DNA of 64,000 bases from Peristeroidobacter agariperforans (GCF_004138335.1 NZ_RYFW01000001.1:1922001-1986000); one strand, 5' to 3'. Counted from the first letter of the stretch, positions 36,236 to 47,100 are shown. Notes: generated by a model from the sequence alone, not told the origin. Made by a program: numbers and translations.

Positions 36236-37156
36236 ATGAACGTCATCGTGTTCTCGAAGCGCTTCGGCAAGGCTCGCCAATTCGAGCTTGGCCGTCCGTT
36301 GGCGATGACGGTGACGATTTCCTCGGTGGTGTTGGTGCTTGCGGGCGTGCTGTTCGCCGGCATCCAACTCGGCCGCGGCGGCCTGGTCCTCGACCCCACC
36401 GCGCAGGTCACGGAGTGGGGCGGCAAGCTCGAGCAACAGCGGCTCGACATCGCCAATGCCCGGCGCGACCTGCAAGAACGCCTCGATGCGCTGACCAGCC
36501 GGGTCGGCCAGATGAATGCCCATGTGATCCGCCTCGACGCCCTCGGCCGCCGGCTCACCGAAATGGCCAATCTCGACAAGGGCGAATTCAATTTTGATAG
36601 CGAGCCCGCCGTCGGCGGTCCCGAAGGCCTGGTGGAAAGCGCCACCGTCGCCGCCCCCGAGCTGACCGCCATGCTCGATGACCTGACCCACCAGATTCGC
36701 GATCGCGAGCGCCAGCTGAGCGTGCTGGAGAGCATGATCTCCACGCGCAATTTGAGCCGCCAGGTGGTCCCGGACGGCCGGCCGGTGTTGCAGGGCTGGA
36801 TTTCCTCGCACTTCGGCTATCGTGCCGATCCGTTCACCGGTCGCAACGCTTATCACCGCGGCATCGACTTCGCCGGCCCGGCCGGCTCGCAGGTCGTCGC
36901 AGTCGCCTCCGGCGTGGTCACCTATTCCAAGGACCGCTTCGGCTACGGCCGAACAGTGGAAATCAATCACGGCAACGGCTATGTCACCCGCTATGCGCAC
37001 AACCAGAAGGCGCTGGTGCAGGTCGGGGACACCGTGCAGAAAGGCCAGGCCATCGCGCTGATCGGCTCGACCGGCCGCTCCACCGGCCCGCACCTGCATT
37101 TCGAGGTGCTCAAGCAGGGCCGTGCCGTGGATCCGATGACATTTGTCCGGCGGTAG
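36236..37156 (+). CDS. M23-family peptidoglycan endopeptidase, membrane-anchored
   Basis: 306 residues. A short cytoplasmic tail and one membrane helix at about residues 23-45 precede a long helical/coiled-coil region at about 60-175 (LEQQRLDIANARRDLQERLD). The C-terminal LytM/M23 domain has all zinc and catalytic motifs: NAYHRGIDFAGPAGS, YVTRYAHNQ and GPHLHFEVL. It most likely cuts cross-links in the cell wall, or activates amidases as an EnvC/NlpD-like factor. GAAGG lies upstream of the ATG at 36236. Control by c-di-GMP is suggested by the riboswitch upstream. secA follows after 211 bases. Confidence 0.9.
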   Translation: MNVIVFSKRFGKARQFELGRPLAMTVTISSVVLVLAGVLFAGIQLGRGGLVLDPTAQVTEWGGKLEQQRLDIANARRDLQERLDALTSRVGQMNAHVIRLDALGRRLTEMANLDKGEFNFDSEPAVGGPEGLVESATVAAPELTAMLDDLTHQIRDRERQLSVLESMISTRNLSRQVVPDGRPVLQGWISSHFGYRADPFTGRNAYHRGIDFAGPAGSQVVAVASGVVTYSKDRFGYGRTVEINHGNGYVTRYAHNQKALVQVGDTVQKGQAIALIGSTGRSTGPHLHFEVLKQGRAVDPMTFVRR

Positions 37157-37280
37157 TTGACGGTTGGTTGAGGAGGCGCCGCCCTCCGGTCAACCCCCCA
37201 ACTGCAACCCCAAAGCACTTGTTTTCGGGGCCGCCGCCCCCAGCCTCCCGACGCTCGTCCGTTCAGTTGCACGACCTTAA

Positions 37281-37308
37281 TTAGAGTCGCCGGGCGCGCG
37301 TGTACAAT
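37281..37308 (+). promoter_or_regulatory. Candidate secA promoter
   Basis: TACAAT at 37303-37308, preceded by TG, is a good -10 element; TTAGAG at 37281-37286 is a weak -35 with a 16-base spacer. It lies 59 bases before the secA start codon. Confidence 0.45.
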
Positions 37309-37367
37309 AACGGGCTTTTCCCAATAGGCTTTGCGGGCCCTGAAGGCCCCTTCCCCGGAGTTTCAGC

Positions 37368-40118
37368 GTGGCGAATTGGCTGACCCAGCTGTTTGGCAGT
37401 CGCAATCAGCGGCTTTTGAGCGGCTATTCCAAGATCGTCGGCAAGACCAACGCCCTGGAAGAATCCTTCCGGGCGCTGTCTGACGAGCAGTTGCAGGCCA
37501 AGACGGCGGAGTTCCGCCAGTTGCTTGCCGAGGGCAAGACGCTGGACGACATCGCGCCCCAAGCCTTTGCGGCCACGCGAGAAGCGGCGCGCCGCGTGCT
37601 CGGCATGCGCCACTTCGATGTGCAGATCATCGGCGGCACGGTGCTGCACCAGGGCAAGATCGCCGAAATGCGCACCGGCGAAGGCAAGACGCTGATGGCC
37701 ACCCTGGGCGCCTACCTCAATGCGTTGCCCGCCAAGGGCGTGCACGTGGTCACGGTCAACGAATACCTGGCCTCGCGCGACGCCGATTGGATGGGCCGGG
37801 TCTATCGCTTCCTCGGCCTCACTGTCGGTGTGATCAGGAGCGGCCAGAGCTCGGACGAGAAGCGCGCGGCTTACGCCTGCGATATCACCTACGGCACCAA
37901 TAACGAATTCGGTTTCGACTACCTGCGCGACAACCTCGCGTTCCGTCTCGAGGACCGCGTGCAGCGTGGCCTCGCGTACGCCATCGTCGACGAAGTGGAC
38001 TCCATCCTCATCGACGAAGCCCGCACGCCGCTGATCATCTCCGGCCCCGCCGAAGAGAGCACCGAGCTCTATCTGCGCATCAACGAGCTGGCGCCGAAGC
38101 TCAAGCGCCAGGAAAGCGAAGAAGGCGAGGGCGACTACTGGGCGGACGAGAAGTCCCGCCAGGTGCACCTGTCCGACGTCGGTCACGAGCATGCCGAGCA
38201 GCTGATCGCCGAAGCTGGCTTGTTACAGCCGGGCGAGAGCCTGTACGACGCGGCCAACATCCGCATCATGCATCACTTGAATGCGGCGCTCCGCGCGCAC
38301 TCGCTGTATCACCGCGACGTCGAATACATCGTTCGCAATGGCGAAGTGATCATCGTCGATGAGTTCACCGGCCGCACCATGCCGGGCCGCCGCTGGTCGG
38401 ACGGTCTGCACCAGGCTATCGAGGCAAAAGAGCGCGTGCGGGTTCGCGAAGAGAACCAGACGGTCGCATCGATCACGTTCCAGAACTACTTCCGCATGTA
38501 TTCGAAGCTGGCCGGCATGACCGGCACGGCCGACACCGAAGCGTTCGAATTCCAGTCCATCTACGGCCTGGAAGTGGTGGTCATCCCCACCAACAAGCCG
38601 ATGATCCGCAAGGATCACCCCGACTTCGTGTACCTCACGCAGAAGGACAAGTTCGAAGCCATCATCGAGGACATCCGCGATTGCGTGGCGCGCGGCCAGC
38701 CGGCGCTGGTCGGCACGACGTCCATCGAGACTTCCGAGCTGCTCTCGACGCTGCTGGAGAAAGAAAACATTCCGCACCAGGTGCTGAACGCCAAACAGCA
38801 CGAGCGTGAAGCCATGATCGTCGCGCAGGCCGGCCGCCCCGGTTCCGTGACTATCGCTACCAACATGGCCGGCCGCGGTACCGACATCGTGCTCGGCGGC
38901 AACCTGGAAGTCGAATTGCAGGGCATGGGCGAGGTCGATGAAGCGACCAAGGCCCGCGTGCGCGAGGAGTGGAAGCAGCGTCACGAGGCGGTGCTGGCCG
39001 CCGGTGGTTTGCACATCGTCGGCACCGAACGTCACGAGTCACGCCGTATCGACAATCAGCTGCGCGGTCGGTCCGGCCGTCAGGGCGACGCCGGCTCGAG
39101 CCGTTTCTATCTTTCGCTCGAAGACAACCTGATGCGCATCTTCGGCGATCCCGAGCGCGTCAAGCGCTGGCTGCAGACCGCCGGCATGAAGGAAGGCGAA
39201 GTGATCGAGAGCCGCATGCTCTCGAAGCAGATCGAGCGCGCCCAGCGCAAGGTCGAGGCGCACAACTTCGACGCTCGTAAGAACCTGCTCGAATACGACG
39301 ACGTTGCCAACGATCAGCGCAAGGTGATCTACGCGCAGCGCACCGACCTGATGGCCGCCGAAGAGGTGGGCGACGCCATCGCCGGCATTCGCCACGAAGT
39401 GGTCAATGCGTTGATGGATCGTTTCGTGACGCCCGGCAGCCTGGAAGAGCAGTGGGACCTCGAGGGCTTGAAACAGGCGGTCGATAAGGACTTCGCGGTC
39501 AGCATCGATCCCAAGGCCTGGCTGGAAGCGGATACCAACCTGGTCGAGGAAGGACTGCGCAAGCGCGTCCACGAGATCATCGACAAGGCCTACGAGGACA
39601 AGGTGGAGATGTACGGCGCGCCGGTCGTGCGTCACATCGAGAAGGCCATCATGCTGCAGCAGTTGGATTCGCACTGGCGCGAACACCTCGCTGCGATGGA
39701 TTACCTCCGCCAGGGCATTCACCTGCGCAGCTACGCGCAGAAGAATCCCAAACAGGAATACAAGCGCGAAGCCTTCGAGCTGTTCACCGCGATGCTCGAT
39801 CGCATCAAGCACGACACCGTCTCGATGCTCTCCCGCATGCAATTGCGCACGCAGGCCGACGTCGAACGCGAAGAGCGCGAAGAAGCCGAGCGCCAGGCTC
39901 GCCTCGCCCGCGCCTTGCAGTTCCAGCACGCCGCTCCCGAACAGCTCACGTCCCCAGCCGGCCCTGCCGAAGAGCCGCAGCCGATGGCCGCTGCTTCGGG
40001 AGAGCCCGTCGCGCAGTTCGTGCGTGAGACCAAGAAGGTTGGACGGAACGAGCTGTGCCCTTGCGGCTCCGGGAAGAAGTTCAAGCATTGTCATGGAGCG
40101 CTGGCGGGACAAGGCTAG
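37368..40118 (+). CDS. secA: Preprotein translocase ATPase SecA
   Basis: 916 residues starting at a GTG with CCGGAG upstream. The Walker A motif [10 protein letters not shown] is at residues 101-110, with the [13 protein letters not shown] Walker B region about 110 residues later, then the preprotein cross-linking domain and the second motor domain ([15 protein letters not shown]). The C-terminal zinc tail [14 protein letters not shown] binds SecB. It drives protein export through SecYEG; many exported proteins in this window depend on it. A strong terminator follows. Confidence 0.97.
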   Translation: MANWLTQLFGSRNQRLLSGYSKIVGKTNALEESFRALSDEQLQAKTAEFRQLLAEGKTLDDIAPQAFAATREAARRVLGMRHFDVQIIGGTVLHQGKIAEMRTGEGKTLMATLGAYLNALPAKGVHVVTVNEYLASRDADWMGRVYRFLGLTVGVIRSGQSSDEKRAAYACDITYGTNNEFGFDYLRDNLAFRLEDRVQRGLAYAIVDEVDSILIDEARTPLIISGPAEESTELYLRINELAPKLKRQESEEGEGDYWADEKSRQVHLSDVGHEHAEQLIAEAGLLQPGESLYDAANIRIMHHLNAALRAHSLYHRDVEYIVRNGEVIIVDEFTGRTMPGRRWSDGLHQAIEAKERVRVREENQTVASITFQNYFRMYSKLAGMTGTADTEAFEFQSIYGLEVVVIPTNKPMIRKDHPDFVYLTQKDKFEAIIEDIRDCVARGQPALVGTTSIETSELLSTLLEKENIPHQVLNAKQHEREAMIVAQAGRPGSVTIATNMAGRGTDIVLGGNLEVELQGMGEVDEATKARVREEWKQRHEAVLAAGGLHIVGTERHESRRIDNQLRGRSGRQGDAGSSRFYLSLEDNLMRIFGDPERVKRWLQTAGMKEGEVIESRMLSKQIERAQRKVEAHNFDARKNLLEYDDVANDQRKVIYAQRTDLMAAEEVGDAIAGIRHEVVNALMDRFVTPGSLEEQWDLEGLKQAVDKDFAVSIDPKAWLEADTNLVEEGLRKRVHEIIDKAYEDKVEMYGAPVVRHIEKAIMLQQLDSHWREHLAAMDYLRQGIHLRSYAQKNPKQEYKREAFELFTAMLDRIKHDTVSMLSRMQLRTQADVEREEREEAERQARLARALQFQHAAPEQLTSPAGPAEEPQPMAAASGEPVAQFVRETKKVGRNELCPCGSGKKFKHCHGALAGQG

Positions 40119-40147
40119 CAGCACTCTCCAGGCATCGTTCGAAACCG

Positions 40148-40179
40148 AACGCGCCGGGTTCTCCACCCGGCGCGTTTTT
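40148..40179 (+). terminator. Intrinsic terminator after secA
   Basis: A 12-base-pair perfect stem, AACGCGCCGGGT/ACCCGGCGCGTT, with a five-base loop followed by T5. It starts 29 bases after the secA stop and is the clearest terminator in the window. Confidence 0.93.
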
Positions 40180-40234
40180 ATTTGTGCGTAACGAGCTATG
40201 ATCGCGGCAGCGGTGGACTGGGGGCTATTCGATA

Positions 40235-40891
40235 ATGGGGAACCGACTCGTCGTCTGCCTGTTGCTTCTGCTCGGAGCGAATGCGCTTTGCCTCGCGCTC
40301 TCGAGCGTCGCGTTCGCCTACGAGCCGGATGTGACCCAGCAGCGCGATGAGACCATCGCCGGCACTTCCGATCGTTTGATCCCGGACGGCTCCGGAAGCG
40401 TCCGCGGGCGGTGCACGCGTTGCCTCGCGGAGTTCGGTCGATATCCCTCCTCCGAGCCGGCATTGGAGTGGCAGCTCCAGCTCGAGGATGGAAAGTATGT
40501 GCTCAGCAGCTGGCGGCTGGTAAACCCGAAATCGGATGTGGATGCTCGGCAAGTCGATGTGCTGAGGTTCGAGGTCAGCAAACCGTTCGCCGAGGTCGTC
40601 TACGACGTTTGGGCGAACAACATTCTCGAAGCGCGATACACCCGACACGCGCCCTCGGCCGATGACGTGAGCTATCGGTTCCGAACGAATCTGAAAGGTG
40701 TCGGCTGGCCCAGCGCAAGAATCGGGTCTGCGAACAAAGATCTTCCGCCCAAGTGGCTGGTGGACATCGGCGAAGAGATCCTGGCGCTCGCACGCGCGCA
40801 GAGTCCGAAAGAGGCTCCGGTGCTGACGAAGCTGCGAGCGGTGAGGAAACGTTTGAACGAGTACTATCATCCGCCGCCGCCGCGGAACTGA
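40235..40891 (+). CDS. Exported protein of unknown function
   Basis: 218 residues. The N-terminus is a signal peptide (a hydrophobic run of about 18 residues ending LSSVAFA). The mature part has one cysteine pair, RCTRCLAEFG, then alternating strand-like segments (LEWQLQLEDGKYVLSSWRLV, VDVLRFEVSKPFAEVVYDVW) and a C-terminal helix ending in a polyproline HPPPPRN. I do not recognise a family. It lies between the secA terminator and mutT, so it probably has its own promoter. Reading-frame length, signal peptide and base composition support a real gene. Confidence 0.68.
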   Translation: MGNRLVVCLLLLLGANALCLALSSVAFAYEPDVTQQRDETIAGTSDRLIPDGSGSVRGRCTRCLAEFGRYPSSEPALEWQLQLEDGKYVLSSWRLVNPKSDVDARQVDVLRFEVSKPFAEVVYDVWANNILEARYTRHAPSADDVSYRFRTNLKGVGWPSARIGSANKDLPPKWLVDIGEEILALARAQSPKEAPVLTKLRAVRKRLNEYYHPPPPRN

Positions 40892-41042
40892 AGCAGCCGC
40901 GCAGCGCTGGCGAAATCTTCACGCGTCTGCCTATCGCCGGCATAGCAAACATACATTGGACCCTCGATTGCTGGATCTCTAGCTTGGCGCCCGTCTCGCG
41001 CGGGTGGCGAGGCGTTTATTGAGAACGTCAATTGGAGATCCG

Positions 41043-41456
41043 ATGTCCAAAGAGAGTGGGTTGGGAATGATTCACGTCGTCGCTGGAGCGTTGTTCGATG
41101 GGCAGGGTCGTGTCCTCATTGCACAGCGACCACCGGGCAAGCACATGGCGGGCGGTTGGGAGTTTCCCGGTGGCAAGGTCGAACCGGATGAGCCAGCCCT
41201 GGACGGATTGAAACGCGAGCTGCGAGAAGAGCTGGGGATCGAAGTCCTCGATGCGACGCCGCTGATCGCGTACGAGCACGGCTACTCGGATCGTCGAGTG
41301 CTGCTCGATCTGTGGCTCGTGTCCCGCTACACCGGCGAGGCAACGTCGCTGGAAGGGCAGCCCCTCAAATGGGTCACGCTCGATGAGCTCGAAACTGTCG
41401 GCTTGCTGGAAGCCGACCGCCCGATGATTCCGGCCCTGCGCGAAGCGCGCCGCTGA
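41043..41456 (+). CDS. mutT: 8-oxo-dGTP diphosphatase, Nudix family
   Basis: 137 residues. The Nudix box is complete: GGKVEPDEPALDGLKRELRE followed by ELGI, with the metal-binding glutamates. The N-terminal HVVAGALFDGQGRVLIAQRPPGKHMAGGWEFPGGK is typical of MutT. It removes oxidised dGTP from the nucleotide pool. The ATG at 41043 has GGAG at 41034-41037; upstream in-frame codons are not MutT-like. mutT near secA is a common gammaproteobacterial order. Confidence 0.9.
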   Translation: MSKESGLGMIHVVAGALFDGQGRVLIAQRPPGKHMAGGWEFPGGKVEPDEPALDGLKRELREELGIEVLDATPLIAYEHGYSDRRVLLDLWLVSRYTGEATSLEGQPLKWVTLDELETVGLLEADRPMIPALREARR

Positions 41457-41479
41457 GGTCAGCGCGCGCGTTCGCATCC

Positions 41480-43768
41480 TCAGCTTTCGGGCGCGTTCAG
41501 CTCCCGCTCGAAGAATCTCAGCACCATCTCGTAGTAATGCCGCCCCTGCTGCGGCATCCTCACCAGCCCGTGCTTGCCGCCGGGATACGTCATCACATCG
41601 AACGGCTTGTTCAACGACTGCAGCGTCTGCATCAATCGCGTGCTGTGCGTGAATAGCACGTTGTCATCGGCCATGCCGTGCACGAGTAGCAGCGCGCCGT
41701 GGAGCGAGTCCGCGTAAGGAAGGACCGCACTGCTACGATAGCCTTCGGCATTGTTTTGCGGAGTGCCGAGATAGCGTTCGGTGTAGTGCGTGTCGTAGAG
41801 CCCCCAGTCGGTGACAGGCGCGCCAGCGACGCCGGCGCGGAAAGCTTTGGTCGTGGTCAGGCCCATCAGTGACATGTAACCGCCGTAGCTCCATCCCATG
41901 ATGCCGATGCGATCGCCTGCGACGAAAGGCAGCGATTTCAAATATTCGACGCCGCGCAGCTGATCTTCGACCTCGACCTTGCCGGTGCGGCCGACGATCG
42001 CGCTCTCGAACGCATTGCCTCTGAATCCCGAACCGCGATTGTCGAGCGTCAGCACGACGAATCCGTTCTGTGCCAGCACCTGGCGGAACAAGCCTTGAGC
42101 GGCGCGCGCACCGCCCATCCAATCCTTGCGCACGTTCTGAAAGTGCGGCCCGCCATAGACATCGATGATGGCCGGGTAGCGCTTGCCGGCAACGAGGTTC
42201 GCCGGCTTCATCAATCGATAGTAGAGCTGTTGTCCATCGCTGGCCGACACCGCGCCGAACTCTTCGGCGACCTGGTTGGAAACATACGGGTGGTATGGAT
42301 GAGTCGCATCGAGCGGATTCTTGAGCAACCAGTGCTGAAGCGAACCATCCGGTTTGCGCAGGCTCGCCGAAGGCGGCTGGTTTGGCGAGGAGTGCAGATC
42401 GAGATAGCCACGACCGCCCGGCAGCAGCTTCGCATCGTGCCAGCCGGCCTCTCGAGACACGCGCGTGACGTTGCTCGAAGTGTCTTTGCTCAGCGAGCTC
42501 CAGTACAAATGCCGTTCGAGCGGTGAATCCTTCGAGCCCAGGAAATACACGCGGCCGGCGGCTTCATCGACGCCAACCAGGCCATTCTCGGAGCCGTCGC
42601 CAACGACCATCCACTCGCCGGCGGTCAGCGGATGCAGCAGCTTGCCGTCGAGATCGTACAGATACAAATGTTTGTAACCGGAGCGTCGGGAGCTCCAGAT
42701 GAACTGCGGCTTGGACTGCAGGAACTTGAAGTCATCGCTCAGCTCGACCCAGTGCGGGTTCGTTTCGGTGAGCAGCACGCGAGCTGCGCCGCTCGCGATG
42801 TCGATCTTCAGCAGCTCGAGTTTTTTCTGATCGCGCGTCTGGCGCTGTACGGCGAGCGACTTCGAGTCCGGGAACCATTTGACGCGCGGCAGATAGCCGT
42901 CGCCCAGGCCGAGCTCGATATCTTTGATGTTCGAATTCGCGAGCGTGACGACTTGCAACTCGACTTTGGTGTTGGCAGTGCCGGCGGCAGGATAGCGCTG
43001 ACGAAACATGCGAGCGCCATCGGCGTTGATCTCGAAGCGTTCGACCTCCTGGACCGGGGTATCGTCGATGCGAGTGAACGCGATGTGCGAATCGTCAGGC
43101 GACCACCAGTAGCCGGTGTCCCGCCCCATCTCTTCCTGCGCGACGAATTCGGCCACGCCGTATTGCACCAGGCCGGCGCCGTCGGTCGTGATGGCCTGCT
43201 CCTGCTTCGTGTGCAAATCGATCACGAACAGGTTTTGATCGCGAATGAAACTGACGTAGCGGCCGGCGGGCGAGAGCTTCGCGTCGGTCTCGTAAGAGGC
43301 GCTGTGCGTAAGGCGAGTGACCGGCTCGCTCTTCGAATCCAGGTCGTACAGATACAAATCGCCGCCCAGCGGAATCAGCAGACGTTTGCCATCGCTGGAG
43401 AATTCGTACTCGACGATGCCGCGCAGCGAGGCGGTGCGCTGCCGTTCGCGCCGGGCCTCTTCTTCGGCCGAGAGCTTTTCGTCGTCGCCGACCAGCTTGC
43501 GAGAATCGACCAGCACGCGGGCCGCGCCGTTACGGGTGTCGAAGGCCCACAGATCGAGCTGATCCTTGTTGTCGGCCTTGCCCTGCAGATAGGTGACGTA
43601 GCGGCCGTCGGGCGAGAACTTCGGCTCGCGTAGCCGAGGTCCGGCGAGATCGGGATCCGCGAAAATACGGGCGACGGTCAAGGGTTCGGCGTGGCTGGAT
43701 TGGCTGGACAAGCAGAGGCCCATCAGGCAGGTCGCAAGGATCGCGACATTGGTCGTTGTATACCGCAT
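41480..43768 (-). CDS. Exported S9 peptidase, dipeptidyl-peptidase IV type
   Basis: 762 residues with a signal peptide ending near QSSHA. The N-terminal beta-propeller region (DPPIV_N) has repeated FSPDGRYVTYLQ-like blades. The C-terminal alpha/beta hydrolase has the serine in GIMGWSYGGYMSLMGL, the aspartate in HGMADDNVLF and the histidine in YPGGKHGL. DPP IV-type enzymes remove N-terminal dipeptides after proline or alanine. The motif VQYGVAEFVAQEEMGR resembles the Glu-Glu pair that binds the free N-terminus in the family. It diverges from a second S9 peptidase, with 113 bases between the starts. Probably periplasmic. Confidence 0.92.
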   Translation of the reverse strand: MRYTTTNVAILATCLMGLCLSSQSSHAEPLTVARIFADPDLAGPRLREPKFSPDGRYVTYLQGKADNKDQLDLWAFDTRNGAARVLVDSRKLVGDDEKLSAEEEARRERQRTASLRGIVEYEFSSDGKRLLIPLGGDLYLYDLDSKSEPVTRLTHSASYETDAKLSPAGRYVSFIRDQNLFVIDLHTKQEQAITTDGAGLVQYGVAEFVAQEEMGRDTGYWWSPDDSHIAFTRIDDTPVQEVERFEINADGARMFRQRYPAAGTANTKVELQVVTLANSNIKDIELGLGDGYLPRVKWFPDSKSLAVQRQTRDQKKLELLKIDIASGAARVLLTETNPHWVELSDDFKFLQSKPQFIWSSRRSGYKHLYLYDLDGKLLHPLTAGEWMVVGDGSENGLVGVDEAAGRVYFLGSKDSPLERHLYWSSLSKDTSSNVTRVSREAGWHDAKLLPGGRGYLDLHSSPNQPPSASLRKPDGSLQHWLLKNPLDATHPYHPYVSNQVAEEFGAVSASDGQQLYYRLMKPANLVAGKRYPAIIDVYGGPHFQNVRKDWMGGARAAQGLFRQVLAQNGFVVLTLDNRGSGFRGNAFESAIVGRTGKVEVEDQLRGVEYLKSLPFVAGDRIGIMGWSYGGYMSLMGLTTTKAFRAGVAGAPVTDWGLYDTHYTERYLGTPQNNAEGYRSSAVLPYADSLHGALLLVHGMADDNVLFTHSTRLMQTLQSLNKPFDVMTYPGGKHGLVRMPQQGRHYYEMVLRFFERELNAPES

Positions 43769-43881
43769 GAGAGTTGCGCCGGAAATGGAATGACGACGTT
43801 ACACTAAGCCACGCTCCAAGGCAGGAGCCGGGCGCCCCATCGCGCCCACCCCGTCATCTTAAAGTGTCGAGCGAGAGAACC

Positions 43882-46107
43882 ATGCAAAGGAAGATTCAGC
43901 TGCTATTGCCCGCCTTGCTGTTGCTCGGCGCCTGCGGCGTGGAGCCGGCCAAACAAGCGTCCGGCGATCCCGCGCCCTTGACCGCCAGCACGTCCGCAAC
44001 GCCCAACGCCTCGATGAACCCGGCCCTCAAGTATCCAGCAACACGACGCATCGAGCATATCGACACGTACCATGGCACGCAGGTTGCCGATCCCTACCGC
44101 TGGCTGGAGCAGGCCGACAGCCCCGACACCAAGAGCTGGATCCAGGCGCAGAACGCGCTCGCCCAGCCGTATCTCGAATCCATCCCGGCGCGAGAACGGA
44201 TCAAGCAGCGCATGACGCAGCTGTGGAACTACGAGCGCTACGACGTTCCGCTCAAGCGCGGCAAACGTTACTTCTATCTGCGCAACGACGGTCTGCAAAA
44301 TCAGAGCGTGCTCTACATGACCGAGCGGCTCGATGCGCAGCCGCGCGTGCTGCTCGATCCCAACCAGTTCAGCAAGGACGCGACGGTTGCGCTGGGCGAG
44401 TTCGTGCCGAGCCCCGACGGGCGCATCGTTGCATACAGCCTTTCCGACGGCGGCACCGATTGGCGGACGTGGCACTTCCGCGACGTCGAGACCGGCAAGG
44501 ATCTGCCCGACGTACTGCGCTTCATCAAGTTCGTGCCGGTGGCGTGGACGGCGGATTCCAAGTCCGTTTATTACGCGCGCTTCCCGGTGAAGGCGGATGG
44601 CCAGGGCGACGATAGCAAACAGCGTGAAGTGTACTGGCACAAGCTCGGCGCCGACGTCGGCAAAGACCCGCTGATCTTCAAAGTCACCGATCATCCAACC
44701 CGCAATCCGTACGTGCAGATCTCGGACGACGGCCGTTACGTGATCTTCTGGCTGTACGACGGCTCGCAGTCCACCGGTATTTATTATCGAAAGCTTGGCG
44801 CTGATGGTGCGCCGGTCGGAGAGACCGTGCGGCTGATCGACAGTTTCGACGCGAGCTATCAGTTCATCGCCGAGATCGACGATGTTTTCTATATCCGCAG
44901 CAACTCGGGCGCGCCAAACGCGCAAGTAGTGGCGATGCCGGTGACGGGCAAGAAGGAAACTCGCGTCGTCGTGCCCGCTGGGCCGTTCTCGGCGGATGAG
45001 GTTTCCATCGTCGGGCGCCGCATCATCGTGCGCTATCTGCAGGATGCGTACTCGCTGGTGCGCGTGTTCGATCTGGACGGCAAGGTTCAGTACGACGTGA
45101 AGTTGCCGGGCCTCGGCACGGCGCAGGGCTTCGAAGGCGGCGTAGATGACAACGAAACCTTCTTTGCTTACGCGGATTTTCTGACGCCGATGTCGATCTC
45201 GCGCCTGGATCTCGCCACCGGCGAGACCGAAGTGTTCCGCGCGCCGAAGCTGGCCGCGGACACCAGCCAGTTCGTCGTCAAGCAGGTGTTCTACAAGAGC
45301 AAGGACGGCACCAAGGTGCCGATGTTCATCGCGCACAAGAAGGACCTGGCGCTGACCGGGCAGAACTTCGTGCAGCTCTACGGGTATGGCGGTTTCAACA
45401 TCGCGCAGCAGCCGTCGTTCAGCGTGCCGGTGCTGGTGTGGCTGGAAATGGGCGGCGTCTATGCGGTGGCCAATCTGCGCGGTGGCTCGGAATACGGCGA
45501 GGCCTGGCACGAAGCCGGCACCAAGCTGCAGAAGCAGAATGTGTTCGACGATTTCATCGCCGCGGCGGAGTATCTGGTGGCCGAGAAGTACACCTCGGCC
45601 GCGAAGATTGCCATTCGCGGGCGCAGTAACGGCGGCTTGCTGGTCGGCGCAGCGCTGACACAACGTCCGGATTTATTCGGCGCAGCGCTGCCGGCCGTCG
45701 GCGTGCTCGACATGCTTCGCTACCACACCCCTAGCGCCAATGCGCGCCAGTGGTCGAGCGATTACGGGCTCAGCGAGAACGAAGCGGAATTCCGGGCGCA
45801 ATTGGCGTACTCGCCGCTGCACAACGTTCACAAGGTCTGTTATCCGCCGACGCTGGTGACCACTGCGGATCGCGACGATCGAGTCGTGCCCTGGCACAGC
45901 TACAAGTTCGCGGCGACGCTGCAGGCGGCGCAGAGCTGCGCGAACCCGGTGATGCTGCGAGTGGAGACCCGGGCCGGCCATGGCGCTGGCAAGCCAGTGT
46001 GGATGCAGATCGAGGACTACGCCGACCAGTGGGCGTTCCTGGTCAAGTCACTGCACATGGAGCAGCCGGGGCTGCTGTCCCAGCGCGCCGGTGCGGGGGC
46101 GGACTAG
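43882..46107 (+). CDS. Prolyl oligopeptidase (S9A), lipoprotein
   Basis: 741 residues starting at the ATG at 43882. The lipobox LLGAC follows the signal, so the enzyme should be lipid-anchored, unlike cytosolic relatives. The N-terminal part ([26 protein letters not shown]) and the beta propeller match prolyl oligopeptidase. The catalytic serine is in [15 protein letters not shown], the aspartate in [12 protein letters not shown] and the histidine in [10 protein letters not shown]. The frame extends 36 codons upstream, but those residues would precede the signal. The stop shares a CTAG with the converging yacG stop. Confidence 0.92.
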   Translation: MQRKIQLLLPALLLLGACGVEPAKQASGDPAPLTASTSATPNASMNPALKYPATRRIEHIDTYHGTQVADPYRWLEQADSPDTKSWIQAQNALAQPYLESIPARERIKQRMTQLWNYERYDVPLKRGKRYFYLRNDGLQNQSVLYMTERLDAQPRVLLDPNQFSKDATVALGEFVPSPDGRIVAYSLSDGGTDWRTWHFRDVETGKDLPDVLRFIKFVPVAWTADSKSVYYARFPVKADGQGDDSKQREVYWHKLGADVGKDPLIFKVTDHPTRNPYVQISDDGRYVIFWLYDGSQSTGIYYRKLGADGAPVGETVRLIDSFDASYQFIAEIDDVFYIRSNSGAPNAQVVAMPVTGKKETRVVVPAGPFSADEVSIVGRRIIVRYLQDAYSLVRVFDLDGKVQYDVKLPGLGTAQGFEGGVDDNETFFAYADFLTPMSISRLDLATGETEVFRAPKLAADTSQFVVKQVFYKSKDGTKVPMFIAHKKDLALTGQNFVQLYGYGGFNIAQQPSFSVPVLVWLEMGGVYAVANLRGGSEYGEAWHEAGTKLQKQNVFDDFIAAAEYLVAEKYTSAAKIAIRGRSNGGLLVGAALTQRPDLFGAALPAVGVLDMLRYHTPSANARQWSSDYGLSENEAEFRAQLAYSPLHNVHKVCYPPTLVTTADRDDRVVPWHSYKFAATLQAAQSCANPVMLRVETRAGHGAGKPVWMQIEDYADQWAFLVKSLHMEQPGLLSQRAGAGAD

Positions 46108-46298
46108 TCGTCGTCCTGGCCGCCGCCGCGTTTCGGGCCATCCTCGGTTTCGATGATCTCGCCGGGGATGGCGTGCTTCTCGGCGGCCCAGGCGCCCAGG
46201 TCGATGAGCTTGCAGCGCTCGCTGCAGAAGGGACGCCAACGGGAGGCTTCCGTCCACTCCACGGGACGGTCGCAGGTGGGGCAACGGACCACGGTCAT
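46104..46298 (-). CDS. yacG: DNA gyrase inhibitor YacG
   Basis: 64 residues with the four-cysteine zinc finger of Yac[13 protein letters not shown] and [16 protein letters not shown]. YacG binds GyrB and blocks its activity. The start is the ATG at 46298, giving the usual length. It follows zapD with a seven-base gap, the conserved zapD-yacG pair; coaE, the usual third member, is absent here. The stop overlaps the prolyl oligopeptidase stop. Confidence 0.92.
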   Translation of the reverse strand: MTVVRCPTCDRPVEWTEASRWRPFCSERCKLIDLGAWAAEKHAIPGEIIETEDGPKRGGGQDDD

Positions 46299-46305
46299 GA
46301 CAGGC

Positions 46306-47100
46306 TCAAGTACAGACGGTGAGCTGGAACTGCACATCCTCTGTGGTCTGAACTGGCCGCGAATTCACATCGTTCCACGACAGGAAACGGATGCTGCAGC
46401 GATGGTGGCTGCCGCTGATCTCCGGGAACAGCTGGGTGCCGGCCGGCAGCGCCAGACGTAACAGCTGACAGGGATTTTCCCGCTCGAACGCGATCTGGAA
46501 GGTGCCGCCGGTCGCGACTTCGGGTCGGGGCCGCGCCGCCTCACGCGTCAGCCAGAGCAACTCGGTGACGGCATCGCACAGCGGCCGGATGGTGGACATC
46601 CAGTCGCCGAATGCCTTGGAGCGCATCGCGAACGGCTGATCCAGCCAGTGTCGGTAGTCGGGCAGGTCGAACTCGCAGGTGCCGCCGGGGATGGTGCTGC
46701 GATGCTTGATCGAATTGAGGAATTCCGAGTCGCGCAGCCGCTGCATGAACAGCGCGCCCACCGAATTGAGCTCGGTCCTTAGCCGCGTCAGATTGCTCAG
46801 CACGGCCTTGAGGCGCGAATTGTCCACGCCGGCGCGGCTGGCGTAGTCGTGCATCACCGCCATCTGCCGCTCGAGATCCTTCAGCACTTCGCTGCGAATG
46901 TCGCCGCGCGCCGTAATTGCCAGGATTTCCAGCAGCGCGCTCATGGCGGCGCGGGTCGACCACGGGTCTTCGCGCTCTTCGTGGAACAGCGCCTGCTGAT
47001 ACAAAAAGTCCAGTCGCAAAAAGGTACGCATCCGCTCATTGAGCGGCTGCTCATAGACGGGGCCGGTCGGGGCGGCGCGTAGGCTATCGGACGAGGTCAT
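46306..47100 (-). CDS. zapD: Cell division protein ZapD
   Basis: 264 residues matching ZapD, which cross-links FtsZ filaments by binding the FtsZ C-terminal peptide. Recognisable blocks are [20 protein letters not shown] near the N-terminus, [21 protein letters not shown], and [12 protein letters not shown] followed by the beta domain. The ATG at 47100 gives the standard length; the longer frame adds 39 non-family residues. The FtsZ peptide it should bind is encoded at the end of ftsZ in this window. Confidence 0.93.
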   Translation of the reverse strand: MTSSDSLRAAPTGPVYEQPLNERMRTFLRLDFLYQQALFHEEREDPWSTRAAMSALLEILAITARGDIRSEVLKDLERQMAVMHDYASRAGVDNSRLKAVLSNLTRLRTELNSVGALFMQRLRDSEFLNSIKHRSTIPGGTCEFDLPDYRHWLDQPFAMRSKAFGDWMSTIRPLCDAVTELLWLTREAARPRPEVATGGTFQIAFERENPCQLLRLALPAGTQLFPEISGSHHRCSIRFLSWNDVNSRPVQTTEDVQFQLTVCT

